The notes under the pieces were generated by a model, which saw only the letters and a list, made by a program, of their open reading frames with translations, was not told where the DNA came from and ran no database searches. A program made the translations under genes and the position numbers. This document shows, one piece after another, positions 32,217 to 39,282 of a stretch of DNA of 40,299 nt. Every line of letters starts with the position of its first letter. Positions within the stretch are counted from its first letter, which is position 1. The stretch comes from Clostridiales bacterium UBA6981 (GTDB taxonomy: Bacteria > Bacillota > Clostridia > Oscillospirales > Oscillospiraceae): positions 1 to 40,299 of the forward strand of contig DJYJ01000060.1 of the NCBI GenBank assembly GCA_002450075.1, given 5' to 3'.

Positions 32217-33197
32217 TCAGCCGATGGCCACGAAGTCGTCGGGGACCTCGATGCCGAGCGTCTTGCAGATGTCGGCGTTGAACATCTTGGTGAAGACGGG
32301 TGCGTAGGCGATCTCCATCGTGGAGACGTCGGCGCCGTTCGTAAGGATATCAAAGGCCATCTCGGCGGTCTTCACGCCGATGTCGTAGTAGTCGATGGAC
32401 AGCGTCGCCACGCCGCAGCCGGAGCAGAGGCCGGACTCGCCGGCGATGATCGGCACGCCTGCCGGCAGCGCCACGTTGTTGATCGCCTCGGCGCAGGAGG
32501 CGGCGGTGTTGTCGGTGGGGATGTAGAGCGCGTCGCACTCGCCCACGGCGCTGGTCGTGACGGCGGCGACGTCGTTGGAATCGGAGAACTCAAAGGTTTT
32601 CACGGTGTAGCCGAAGGCCTCGAGCAGCGGGGTGATGGTCTCGACCTGGAAGCGGGAGTTGGCCTCGGCGTTGCAGTAGAGGATGCCGACGGTCCTGGCG
32701 TCCGGGAAGAAGTCGTGCAGCATGGCGGCCTGCTCGTCGAGCGGGGCGAGGTCGGAGGTGCCGGAGACGTTGAGCGCAACGCTGCGGCCTTCCCACTCGT
32801 CGATCTCAAAGGCGGCGGCGTAGGCCGTGATGGACGTGCCGAGGATGGGGATCTCGTTCGTGGCGCCGGCCGCGGCGATCAGCGCGGGCGTGGCGTTGGC
32901 CATGATGAGGTCAACCTCGTCGGAGACGAACTGGCTTGCGATGACGGCGCAGCTGGGCTGGTCGCCCGCGCCGTTCTGGACGGTGATGTTCACCTTGTCG
33001 CCGAGCAGCTCGCCCAGCTTGTCGCAGAAGCCCTGGGTGGCCGCGTCAAGCGCGGGGTGCTGCACGAGCTGGCAGACGCCGACGTTGAACACCTTGTCGG
33101 CGGCGGGGGCGGCGGAAGAGGCGGGCGCGCTCTGGCCGCAGGCGGCGAGCGCGAAGAGCATCGCGAGAGCAAGGATCAGAGCCATAAACTTTTTCAT
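32217..33197 (-). CDS. TrpX-type substrate-binding lipoprotein
   Basis: 326-residue solute-binding lipoprotein of the ABC_sub_bind family (PF04392, TrpX-like). The signal peptide MKKFMALILALAMLFALAAC has the lipidated Cys at 20. The mature part begins KVFNVGVCQLVQHPALDAATQGFCDKL, which is diagnostic (VxQxVxHPALDxxxxG), continues with VSDEVDLIMANATPALIAAAGATNEIPILGTSITA, and includes VGILYCNAEANSRFQVETI and YIPTDNTAASCAEAINNVA. The family binds aromatic amino acids such as tryptophan or tyrosine. The ATG at 33197 has GGAGG 8 bases before it. Its mRNA leader carries the attenuator described separately. Confidence 0.92.
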   Translation of the reverse strand: MKKFMALILALAMLFALAACGQSAPASSAAPAADKVFNVGVCQLVQHPALDAATQGFCDKLGELLGDKVNITVQNGAGDQPSCAVIASQFVSDEVDLIMANATPALIAAAGATNEIPILGTSITAYAAAFEIDEWEGRSVALNVSGTSDLAPLDEQAAMLHDFFPDARTVGILYCNAEANSRFQVETITPLLEAFGYTVKTFEFSDSNDVAAVTTSAVGECDALYIPTDNTAASCAEAINNVALPAGVPIIAGESGLCSGCGVATLSIDYYDIGVKTAEMAFDILTNGADVSTMEIAYAPVFTKMFNADICKTLGIEVPDDFVAIG

Positions 33198-33229
33198 TTT
33201 CTTTTCCTCCAAATCAGATTCTTCCCGGC

Positions 33230-33260
33230 AAAAAAGAAAACCGCACAGTCATCTGTGCGG
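33230..33260 (-). terminator. attenuator terminator before the transporter operon
   Basis: Minus strand stem CCGCACAG (33260-33253), loop ATGA, CTGTGCGG (33248-33241), then TTTTCTTTTTT. It lies between the leader peptide and the ribosome site of the lipoprotein gene (about 33206-33210), so it stops transcription unless prevented. Confidence 0.85.
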
Positions 33261-33316
33261 CTCCAGGTCAGCGTTCTTCGTGATCGGCGATGTTTCTTTT
33301 GCAGCACAAACGACCC

Positions 33317-33376
33317 CTATTTTCTTTCAAAATAGCGGTAATAGCCGTATGCAAAAGAAAAACGAACGTGCTTCAT
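33317..33376 (-). CDS. Tyr/Phe-rich leader peptide
   Basis: 19-residue reading frame MKHVRFSFAYGYYRYFERK, ending in TAG. It has 4 Tyr and 3 Phe in eleven consecutive positions (6-16), a strong ribosome site GGAGGG (33389-33384) with a 7-base spacer, and a start codon about 22 bases after the predicted transcription start. It is too short for an ordinary gene and sits in the leader of the ABC transporter, so it is a regulatory leader peptide. Stalling at Tyr codons is predicted to control the terminator downstream. Confidence 0.78.
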   Translation of the reverse strand: MKHVRFSFAYGYYRYFERK

Positions 33377-33404
33377 CGCAGATCCCTCCGTGGAAGATGC
33401 TCTT

Positions 33405-33433
33405 ACTTTAGCACCACAAATCGCAAAAGTCAA
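33405..33433 (-). promoter_or_regulatory. promoter of the aromatic transporter operon
   Basis: Minus strand TTGACT (33428-33433), 17 bp, TAAAGT (33405-33410). The leader from here to the lipoprotein ATG is about 200 bases. Confidence 0.7.
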
Positions 33434-33453
33434 CGCCTTTTTCGAATTTTGTG

Positions 33454-33488
33454 AAAAAGGGGGAAAGCAGCCCCTGCCCTCCCCCCTT
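33454..33488 (-). terminator. probable terminator after the GLUG protein gene
   Basis: Minus strand AAGGGGGG ... CCCCCTTTTT, a stem of five to seven GC-rich pairs with a 17-base loop and a T-tract. It separates the GLUG gene from the transporter promoter just downstream. Confidence 0.5.
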
Positions 33489-33496
33489 GTTTTCGG

Positions 33497-36163
33497 TCAA
33501 TTTGTTTCTTTTTGTGCGCTCTTCGCCGTCTTTTTGGCGCCCTTTCGGCGCGTCTTCCGCCGTTTGGACGCCGCGCGCACGATAAGCAGCAGCGCCAGCA
33601 GCGCCGTGGCGCCGAGCGCGGCATACAGCCGCAGATCCGGCCGCTCGGGCCGCTGCGTCACGGCGAACGACCCGCCGTTTTCGAGCGCGAAGACGAGATA
33701 GCGCCCGTCCCATTCGCTCGTCGCCTCGGTATAGCCGCCGTCCGCGCCGCGCAAGAGGATCACCGCGCCGCTCTCGCTGCGCATACGCACCGTCAGCGTG
33801 CCCGCAAAGCCGTCGACGCGCAGCGTATAGCCCGCAAGCGTTTCGCCTGTCTCGTCCTGCGCGGTAAAGGGCAGCACCTCGAGGCTCTGATCGTCATAGA
33901 ACTCGCCCTCGACCAGGAACTGCGGGATATTCTCTCCGGAGGAGAGCGTGTGCGCCGGGGCGAGATACCGTCCCGTCACGTCGGTGTCGGCATAGACGTG
34001 CCCGAGATCCACGCTGTCCCAGACCCAGTAGGCGCTCCCTCTGTTTTCGACCGCGGGCAGCGATTCCACCGCGCCGCCGAAGGGGATGCGCAGCGTGCGC
34101 ACGACCTCGCCGTCAGCGAGGAAGCGCACCGTCACGGTCTCGAGATCATCCGGCACGCCCTCCAGCGCGAGCAGCTCTGTTTTCGTCAGCGCCTCGGCCT
34201 GGCCGATCCGGCTGACGCCGTCGACGCCCTCGGGCCACGAATCGGCATAAAGGTTGCCTTTGACCTCGCCGTCGGCCCAGCCGGCCACCGCGCCGCGGTA
34301 TTCCGTGCCGCGGCCGATATGCGTCCAGGCGCGGCAGTCGGCGATCGTCTTGCCGCTGCCCGCGATGCCGCCGATGTATTTGCCGCCCGCGAGCGAGCAG
34401 CGCGACCAGCAGCGCGAAAGCGAGCCCTGGCAGACGCCCGCCACGCCGCCGACATAGTCGCCGTTTTGCGAGGCGACCGCCCCGGCGCTGACGCAGTCCA
34501 CGACCGCGCCTGCGTCCATCCGCCCGGCGATGCCGCCGGCGCCGTCGGCGCGGCTTTCGACCCGGCCGCGGTTTTCACACGCGCGTACCGCCGCGAAGAG
34601 GATCCGCTCGGCCTCCGTCGGCAGGAAGTTCGACGAGCCCAGCGTGTCCTCCATGTCGAAGGACAGCTCGAAGGCAAGCGTGCCCACGATGCCGCCGACG
34701 TTGGTCTCGCCGTGGACGCTGCCGCGGTTTTCACACCGCGCGATCGCGCCCTCGTCGTGGTCATAGGCCTCCTCGAGGGAGAGGTCGCGCGTCGAGATGA
34801 GGTCGCCCGCGCTGATGTCGCGGATCAGGGAGAAGAGCAGATTGAACACATAGCCCATCTGCCCGGTGATGTCTTTCAGATCCTCGGCCGCGTCGCCGAT
34901 CACGCCGTCCATCTTGCCGGTCAGCACGACGGACTGGGCGAAGAGGTTGTTCAGCGCCGTCGTCAGCGCCGTGGTGTCGGCCGCGCCGGGATCGAAGTCC
35001 GGCAGCGTGATCTCCCCCGTCTCCGGGTCGACCGTGATGCCGTCGAGATAGTGCGACGTCTGGTCGGCGTTCGCGGTGAGGAGCTGGGAGATCGCGCCGA
35101 GGGCCTGGCTGCTGGAGCCGCTCATCGCGTGCAGCGCGGCCGTGACGTCTTCGCTGGCGTCGTCGACCTTTTTGGCCGCCGCGCCGAGCATGCCGGAGAG
35201 CGCCGCGATCGCGCGCGCAAGCTCCTCCAGCTTGTCCTCGGACAGCTCCCAGGCCGCGTAGGGGATGCTCTGGCCCACGACGCCGCCCACGTCGCGCCGC
35301 CCCTCGACCGCGCCGGTGAAGCGGCAGCTGTCCACAAAGCCGCTGTTTTTCCCGGCGATGCCGCCGACGTTATAGCCCGCGTAGGGATAGCCCACCGCGC
35401 CGGAACAGCGGCAGAAGCGCAGCGCGCCGGTGTTCTCTCCCACGACGCCGCCGATGTTGCTGAGGTCGACAAAATCCTCCTGGGAAAAGGCGGAGAGGTC
35501 AAAGCGCCGCTCGCCGCCGGGGATGATCTCCTCGTTGTTGACAGCGCCTTCGTTTTCACAGTTGAACACGACGCCCGTGTTCGTCCCGATAACGCCGCCT
35601 ACCTGGTGCTCGCCCGCGGCGGCGCCGGAAAAGCGGCAGCCCGTCACCGTGCCCGCGTTCTTCCCGACCACGCCGCCGACGTCCTGTACGCCGCGCACCT
35701 CGCCGGAGAAGCCGCAGTTGCGGATCGTGCCCTCGTTGAGACCGGCGAGCCCGCCGATCTCGGTCCGGGTGCCGGTGGGCAGCACGCTGCCCTCGACGTT
35801 GAGATCGTGCACCGAGGCGTTCGGCCCGACCTGGCGGAACAGCCCCAGACGCGAGCCCGCCGCCGTGATCGCAAGGCCGCGGATCGTGTGGCCGCCGCCG
35901 TCGAATTCGCCGGCGAAATAGCCCGCGCTCTCGAGCTCGACGCCGCTGTCGGAAAGGTCGATATCCCCGGTGAGCACAAAGCGCACGCCGTAGGAATAGC
36001 TCTCCCGCGCGCAGGCGCGCGTAAAGCTCGCAAGCTCCCGCGCAGAGGAGATCTTTCGCTCGATCACGTCAGGCTCTGTCGTCTCATCCTCCACAGCCAG
36101 CGCCGCAGGTGAAAGAGAAAGAAGCATCAGCGCCGCAAGCAGCGCGCACAAAAAGCGTTTCAT
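33497..36163 (-). CDS. GLUG-repeat surface protein with helical insert
   Basis: 888 residues. Signal peptide with cleavage after ALA (residue 23). Residues about 60-300 and 470-640 are GLUG-type beta repeats (VGGVVGKNAGTVTGCRFSG, IGGLAGLNEGTIRNCGFSG, NVGGIAGKNSGFVDSC and others), which usually form beta helices in surface proteins. They are interrupted at about 305-450 by a helical region (LEELARAIAALSGMLGAAAKKVDDASEDV...) resembling the coiled-coil parts of YhgE/Pip-type proteins. A further beta-rich domain follows, and one membrane helix (about 845-865) with a Lys/Arg tail anchors the C-terminus. The ATG overlaps the MMPL stop by 4 bases. It probably forms an extracytoplasmic extension or partner of the exporter; that role is inferred. 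Confidence 0.85.
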   Translation of the reverse strand: MKRFLCALLAALMLLSLSPAALAVEDETTEPDVIERKISSARELASFTRACARESYSYGVRFVLTGDIDLSDSGVELESAGYFAGEFDGGGHTIRGLAITAAGSRLGLFRQVGPNASVHDLNVEGSVLPTGTRTEIGGLAGLNEGTIRNCGFSGEVRGVQDVGGVVGKNAGTVTGCRFSGAAAGEHQVGGVIGTNTGVVFNCENEGAVNNEEIIPGGERRFDLSAFSQEDFVDLSNIGGVVGENTGALRFCRCSGAVGYPYAGYNVGGIAGKNSGFVDSCRFTGAVEGRRDVGGVVGQSIPYAAWELSEDKLEELARAIAALSGMLGAAAKKVDDASEDVTAALHAMSGSSSQALGAISQLLTANADQTSHYLDGITVDPETGEITLPDFDPGAADTTALTTALNNLFAQSVVLTGKMDGVIGDAAEDLKDITGQMGYVFNLLFSLIRDISAGDLISTRDLSLEEAYDHDEGAIARCENRGSVHGETNVGGIVGTLAFELSFDMEDTLGSSNFLPTEAERILFAAVRACENRGRVESRADGAGGIAGRMDAGAVVDCVSAGAVASQNGDYVGGVAGVCQGSLSRCWSRCSLAGGKYIGGIAGSGKTIADCRAWTHIGRGTEYRGAVAGWADGEVKGNLYADSWPEGVDGVSRIGQAEALTKTELLALEGVPDDLETVTVRFLADGEVVRTLRIPFGGAVESLPAVENRGSAYWVWDSVDLGHVYADTDVTGRYLAPAHTLSSGENIPQFLVEGEFYDDQSLEVLPFTAQDETGETLAGYTLRVDGFAGTLTVRMRSESGAVILLRGADGGYTEATSEWDGRYLVFALENGGSFAVTQRPERPDLRLYAALGATALLALLLIVRAASKRRKTRRKGAKKTAKSAQKETN

Positions 36164-38448
36164 GCTTCCTCCTCCTGCAGACGCAGACGGAACCGTGTCT
36201 TTTCCACGGCCTTGTCCAGCAGCACGAGCAGCTGGGGCAGCACCGTCAGCACCAGGATGACCGAGCAGAATGCCCCGCGCCCGACGGCAAGGCCGATATG
36301 GCTGACGTACACGTCGCTGACGCGCACGCCGATGAGCACGCCCGCGATCGTCATGATCGAGCCGGAGGTCAGCACGGTGGCAAAGCTCTCCCTGACCGCG
36401 CGGGCCATGGCCTCCCGGATCGGAAGGTCGCCGCGCAGGGACTGATAGCGGTTCATCAGCACGATGGCATAGTCGATCGTCGCGCCCATCTGGATGGCCG
36501 AGACGATCATATTGGTGACGAACGAGGGGCTGACATGCTGGAGATAGGGGAAGGAGAAGTTGATCCAGATGCTGCCCTGGATGACGAAGACCAGGATCAC
36601 CGCGCCGACAACGGTGCGGAAGGTGATGAGCAGGATCACGAAGACGAAGGCGATCGTGAGCAGGCTGATGAGCAGCGAGTCGCCGGTATAGGAATCGGCG
36701 AGGTCGCGCGCGCTCGTGATGTCGCCGACGATCAGCACCTCGCCCTGGGGATAGTACGGCGCGGCGATGGCGCGCAGCTCCTCGACAAAGGCGCGGCTCT
36801 CCTCGCCCTCGACCGGCAGGTCGACGGAGAGGAGCATGCGGTTATAGCGCTCGCCTCTGAGCTGGTCAAGCGCGAAATCGAGCGTCCGGCGCAGCTCTGT
36901 AAGCCGCTCGCTCTGAGAGGCGTCGAGCGTGACGACGCCGTGGTCGATCATATCAAAAAGGAAGCCGAAGATATCCACCAGCGGCACGCGATAGCTCTCG
37001 CGGCTGCCGAAGAGCGCCTGGTATTCCTCGTGCCGCACGCCGTAGGCCTGGAAGAGCAGGTCGGCCTCCTCCTGCGGAAGGTCGAGGAGCTCGGCAAACA
37101 TGCGGGGGGTATACGAATCGGTCAGCACGTTCCCGCTCCCGACCTCGATGTTGGCAAGCCCTGTCGCACTCTTGACCTGCGGCAGCGCCGCGACCTGCTC
37201 GAGGATCGCCTTTTCCGCGGTGAAATCCTCGTGCGGGACGAGCAGCACCACGCTCGTCGAGCGGGCGAAGGTGCTCTCGATCTTGCGCATGGCCGCGCGG
37301 GATTCGGAATAGACGAGCTCCGTCACCGAGCTGTCGGCAAAAGCGTAGTTCACCTGGCGCGAGCAGTAGAACGCCGCGGGCACGAGCAGCAGGAAGATCC
37401 ACACGAAGCAGCTCCGCGAGCGCATCAGAAAGCGGCCCCAGGGCGTGATGTCCGGGATCAGGCTGCGGTGCGCCGTGCGGCGGATGGCCCGCGGGAAGAG
37501 CAAAATCAGCCCCGGCATCAGCAGGAAAACCGTCAGCAGACTGCACACGATGCTCTTGGCCAGCACCATGCCGAGATCGTAGCCCAGACGGAACTCCATC
37601 AGCATCAGCGCGACAAGACCGGAGATCGTCGTAAGGCTCGACGAGCTGATCTCGACGATCGACTTTGAAAGCGCCTCGGTCAGCGCTGCCCTGGCGCTGT
37701 CAAAGCGCTCGCTCTCGTCCTGGTAGCGGTGGGCGAAGATGATGGCATAGTCGATCGCGAGCGCGAGCTGCATGATGATCGCGATCGAGTGGGTGATCAT
37801 CGAGATCTCCCCGAGCCAGAAGTTGGTGCCCATGTTCAGCAGCGCGGCGAACACGAACACGATGATGAAGATCACGACCTCGAAATAGCTGCGCGAGGTG
37901 AAGAGCAGGATCACCACGATCACCGCCGCCGCGATCGCGACGACGCCGACCATCTCGCCGGCAAGCTGTTTGGAGTAGTTCTTGATGTCCATCGAATAGG
38001 TATAGCTGTCATAGGGCTCGAGCAGCGCGCGGATCCGCTCCTTGGCCGCGTCCACCCCCGCGTCCCCGTCGACGCCGTCAAAGGCGATCGAGAGCAGCGC
38101 GGCGGAGCTGGTATAGTGCGCCTCGCTGTCGTCAAAGGTCACGGAGAACACATGGTCAAAGCCGCGGATCTCCTCCGCGAGCGCCTCCGCCCGCTCATAG
38201 GTCAGGTTGGCGACCATCACGTCCTCGGTGGCATAGGTGATGAAGTTGTCCTCCATGATCGTGATGCCGCGGCGCGTCTCCGTTTCGCCGGAGAGGAAGA
38301 AGGTCAGATCCGAGTTGACCCGCACCCGCCCGATCGACAGGGCGCAATAGACCGCGGCGACAAGAAACAGCAGGATAAAAAGCCCCCGCCATCTCACGAT
38401 GGCCGCGGCAATGTCGTACATGATATCCCGTTTTTTCGTCTCGTTCAC
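36160..38448 (-). CDS. MMPL/RND family exporter
   Basis: 762-residue RND-superfamily transporter of the MMPL type, probably proton-driven and exporting a hydrophobic or lipid-like compound. It has two halves, each with one helix, an extracellular domain (residues about 40-165 and 350-560) and a cluster of five helices. Typical helix 4 and 10 sequences are present: LALAIDYAIIFAHRYQDE and IQMGATIDYAIVLMNRYQSLRGD, both with the conserved Asp-Tyr pair. I keep the GTG at 38448 with AAGGAAGG upstream; an ATG nine codons in is the alternative. It is divergent from a TetR gene that lies beside a perfect palindrome, and overlaps the GLUG gene, so the three likely form one exporter system. Confidence 0.9.
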   Translation of the reverse strand: MNETKKRDIMYDIAAAIVRWRGLFILLFLVAAVYCALSIGRVRVNSDLTFFLSGETETRRGITIMEDNFITYATEDVMVANLTYERAEALAEEIRGFDHVFSVTFDDSEAHYTSSAALLSIAFDGVDGDAGVDAAKERIRALLEPYDSYTYSMDIKNYSKQLAGEMVGVVAIAAAVIVVILLFTSRSYFEVVIFIIVFVFAALLNMGTNFWLGEISMITHSIAIIMQLALAIDYAIIFAHRYQDESERFDSARAALTEALSKSIVEISSSSLTTISGLVALMLMEFRLGYDLGMVLAKSIVCSLLTVFLLMPGLILLFPRAIRRTAHRSLIPDITPWGRFLMRSRSCFVWIFLLLVPAAFYCSRQVNYAFADSSVTELVYSESRAAMRKIESTFARSTSVVLLVPHEDFTAEKAILEQVAALPQVKSATGLANIEVGSGNVLTDSYTPRMFAELLDLPQEEADLLFQAYGVRHEEYQALFGSRESYRVPLVDIFGFLFDMIDHGVVTLDASQSERLTELRRTLDFALDQLRGERYNRMLLSVDLPVEGEESRAFVEELRAIAAPYYPQGEVLIVGDITSARDLADSYTGDSLLISLLTIAFVFVILLITFRTVVGAVILVFVIQGSIWINFSFPYLQHVSPSFVTNMIVSAIQMGATIDYAIVLMNRYQSLRGDLPIREAMARAVRESFATVLTSGSIMTIAGVLIGVRVSDVYVSHIGLAVGRGAFCSVILVLTVLPQLLVLLDKAVEKTRFRLRLQEEEA

Positions 38449-38464
38449 GATCCGGGCGCCTTCC

Positions 38465-38493
38465 TTGACAAGTGTTGAATTTTAGCTTATAGT
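38465..38493 (+). promoter_or_regulatory. promoter of the tetR gene
   Basis: TTGACA (38465-38470), 17 bp, TATAGT (38488-38493). It faces the MMPL promoter and its transcript crosses the large palindrome at 38554. Confidence 0.65.
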
Positions 38494-38497
38494 TCAA
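38475..38497. promoter_or_regulatory. second palindromic site at the MMPL promoter
   Basis: Imperfect 23-bp inverted repeat with TTGAA / TTCAA ends (8 of 11 pairs plus wobbles) that adjoins the MMPL -10 and covers the spacer and -10 of the tetR promoter. Confidence 0.35.
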
Positions 38498-38524
38498 TTA
38501 TATTCGTCGGTTAGCTCCTGTCAA
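38497..38524 (-). promoter_or_regulatory. consensus promoter of the MMPL-GLUG operon
   Basis: Minus strand perfect TTGACA (38519-38524) and perfect TATAAT (38497-38502), spacing 16. A promoter this strong is normally held down by a repressor. Confidence 0.8.
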
Positions 38525-38553
38525 CCGATGATTGTGCACAAACTGATGAACAA

Positions 38554-38578
38554 TCAACAGTTTTGGCAAAACTGTTGA
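38554..38578. promoter_or_regulatory. TetR operator candidate
   Basis: Perfect inverted repeat TCAACAGTTTT-GGC-AAAACTGTTGA, with 11-bp arms and a 3-bp centre, lying 3 bases before the tetR ribosome site and 30 bases upstream of the MMPL -35. Confidence 0.7.
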
Positions 38579-38593
38579 AAGGAGGTCCGGGGC

Positions 38594-39196
38594 ATGAACA
38601 AAGCCGGCCAGGAGAACCGCAGCGTCCGCAACACCAAGCGCCGTCTGCGCGAGGGGCTGCTGAAGCTGATGGAGGAAAAGCCGATCAACGAGATCTCGGT
38701 CAAGGAGCTGACGGACCTCGTGGACGTCAACCGCGGCACCTTTTATTTTCACTATCAGGACATCTATGACCTGCTGCGCGCGATGGAGGACGAGTTTTTT
38801 GTCCAGTTCGACCGCACGCTGACCGAGCACAAGCCCTTTTCCGATCCCGGAAAGGACGCCGGCACCGGCACGGCGGTGTCGCCCTATCTGCACGCGATCT
38901 TCTCCTTTCTCTATGAAAACCGCAGCTTTTGCCGCATCATGCTCTCGCCGCACGGCGACATGCAGTTCGTCGACCGCGTCAAGACGCGCGTGGACGACCA
39001 GTGCCGCTATTTCTGGCAGATCCTTGCCCCCGGCGCGGACGAGCTGCGCTACGGCATATACAACGCCTTTATCATCAACGGCTGCATCGGGCTGATCCAG
39101 GAGTGGGTCAACGACCGGCGCGACCTCACGGTCGAGAGCATCTCAGAGCTGACGGCCACGCTCATTCTCGCGAGCGTGGGGCCCTGTATTTCGTAA
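38594..39196 (+). CDS. TetR/AcrR family regulator
   Basis: 200-residue repressor-type regulator. The N-terminal helix-turn-helix is clear: RNTKRRLREGLLKLMEEKPINEISVKELTDLVDVNRGTFYFHYQDIYDLLRAMEDEF (residues about 11-66), with recognition helix VNRGTFYFHY. The C-terminal ligand domain fits the group often seen next to transporters (FSFLYENRSFCRIMLSPHGDMQF). GGAGG lies 8 bases before the ATG. It is divergent from the MMPL-GLUG operon, and a perfect palindrome lies between its promoter and its start, so it likely represses itself and the exporter until a ligand binds. Confidence 0.9.
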   Translation: MNKAGQENRSVRNTKRRLREGLLKLMEEKPINEISVKELTDLVDVNRGTFYFHYQDIYDLLRAMEDEFFVQFDRTLTEHKPFSDPGKDAGTGTAVSPYLHAIFSFLYENRSFCRIMLSPHGDMQFVDRVKTRVDDQCRYFWQILAPGADELRYGIYNAFIINGCIGLIQEWVNDRRDLTVESISELTATLILASVGPCIS

Positions 39197-39207
39197 AGCG
39201 CTCCGTC

Positions 39208-39235
39208 TTGCTTTTTATTGCGCGGAGATTATAAT
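39208..39235 (+). promoter_or_regulatory. promoter of the zinc-ribbon protein gene
   Basis: TTGCTT (39208-39213), 16 bp, perfect TATAAT (39230-39235), about 48 bp before the ATG. Confidence 0.6.
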
Positions 39236-39282
39236 GAAGCCGAAAAGAGATTCGAGGACCTGTTCCCGGGAGGAGCTTTCTT

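Larger units (their letters stand above)
33230..33398 (-). promoter_or_regulatory. ribosome-mediated attenuator (Tyr/Phe leader)
   Basis: Complete trp-like attenuator read on the minus strand. Segment 1, TTTCTTTTGCA (33360-33350, codons 6-9 of the leader peptide), is perfectly complementary over 11 bases to segment 2, TGCAAAAGAAA (33303-33293). The overlapping TTGTGCTGC (33309-33301) can instead pair with GCCGCACAG (33261-33253), the left arm of the terminator, with one mismatch and one G-U. A ribosome stalled at Tyr codons 10-15 would cover segment 1, free segment 2 and favour antitermination. With plentiful Tyr-tRNA the terminator forms. There is no T-box consensus. A small hairpin CTATTTT / AAAATAG (33336-33318) also spans the end of the peptide. 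Confidence 0.8.

Noticed and set aside
33198..33433. T-box riboswitch upstream of the transporter lipoprotein
   Set aside because: The roughly 200-base leader lacks the T-box consensus and specifier stem; the short aromatic ORF and its pairings explain it better.
33512..36112. 866-codon open frame on the plus strand, opposite the GLUG protein gene
   Set aside because: Same reason: antisense of a clear GLUG-repeat protein, low-complexity translation with no domain.
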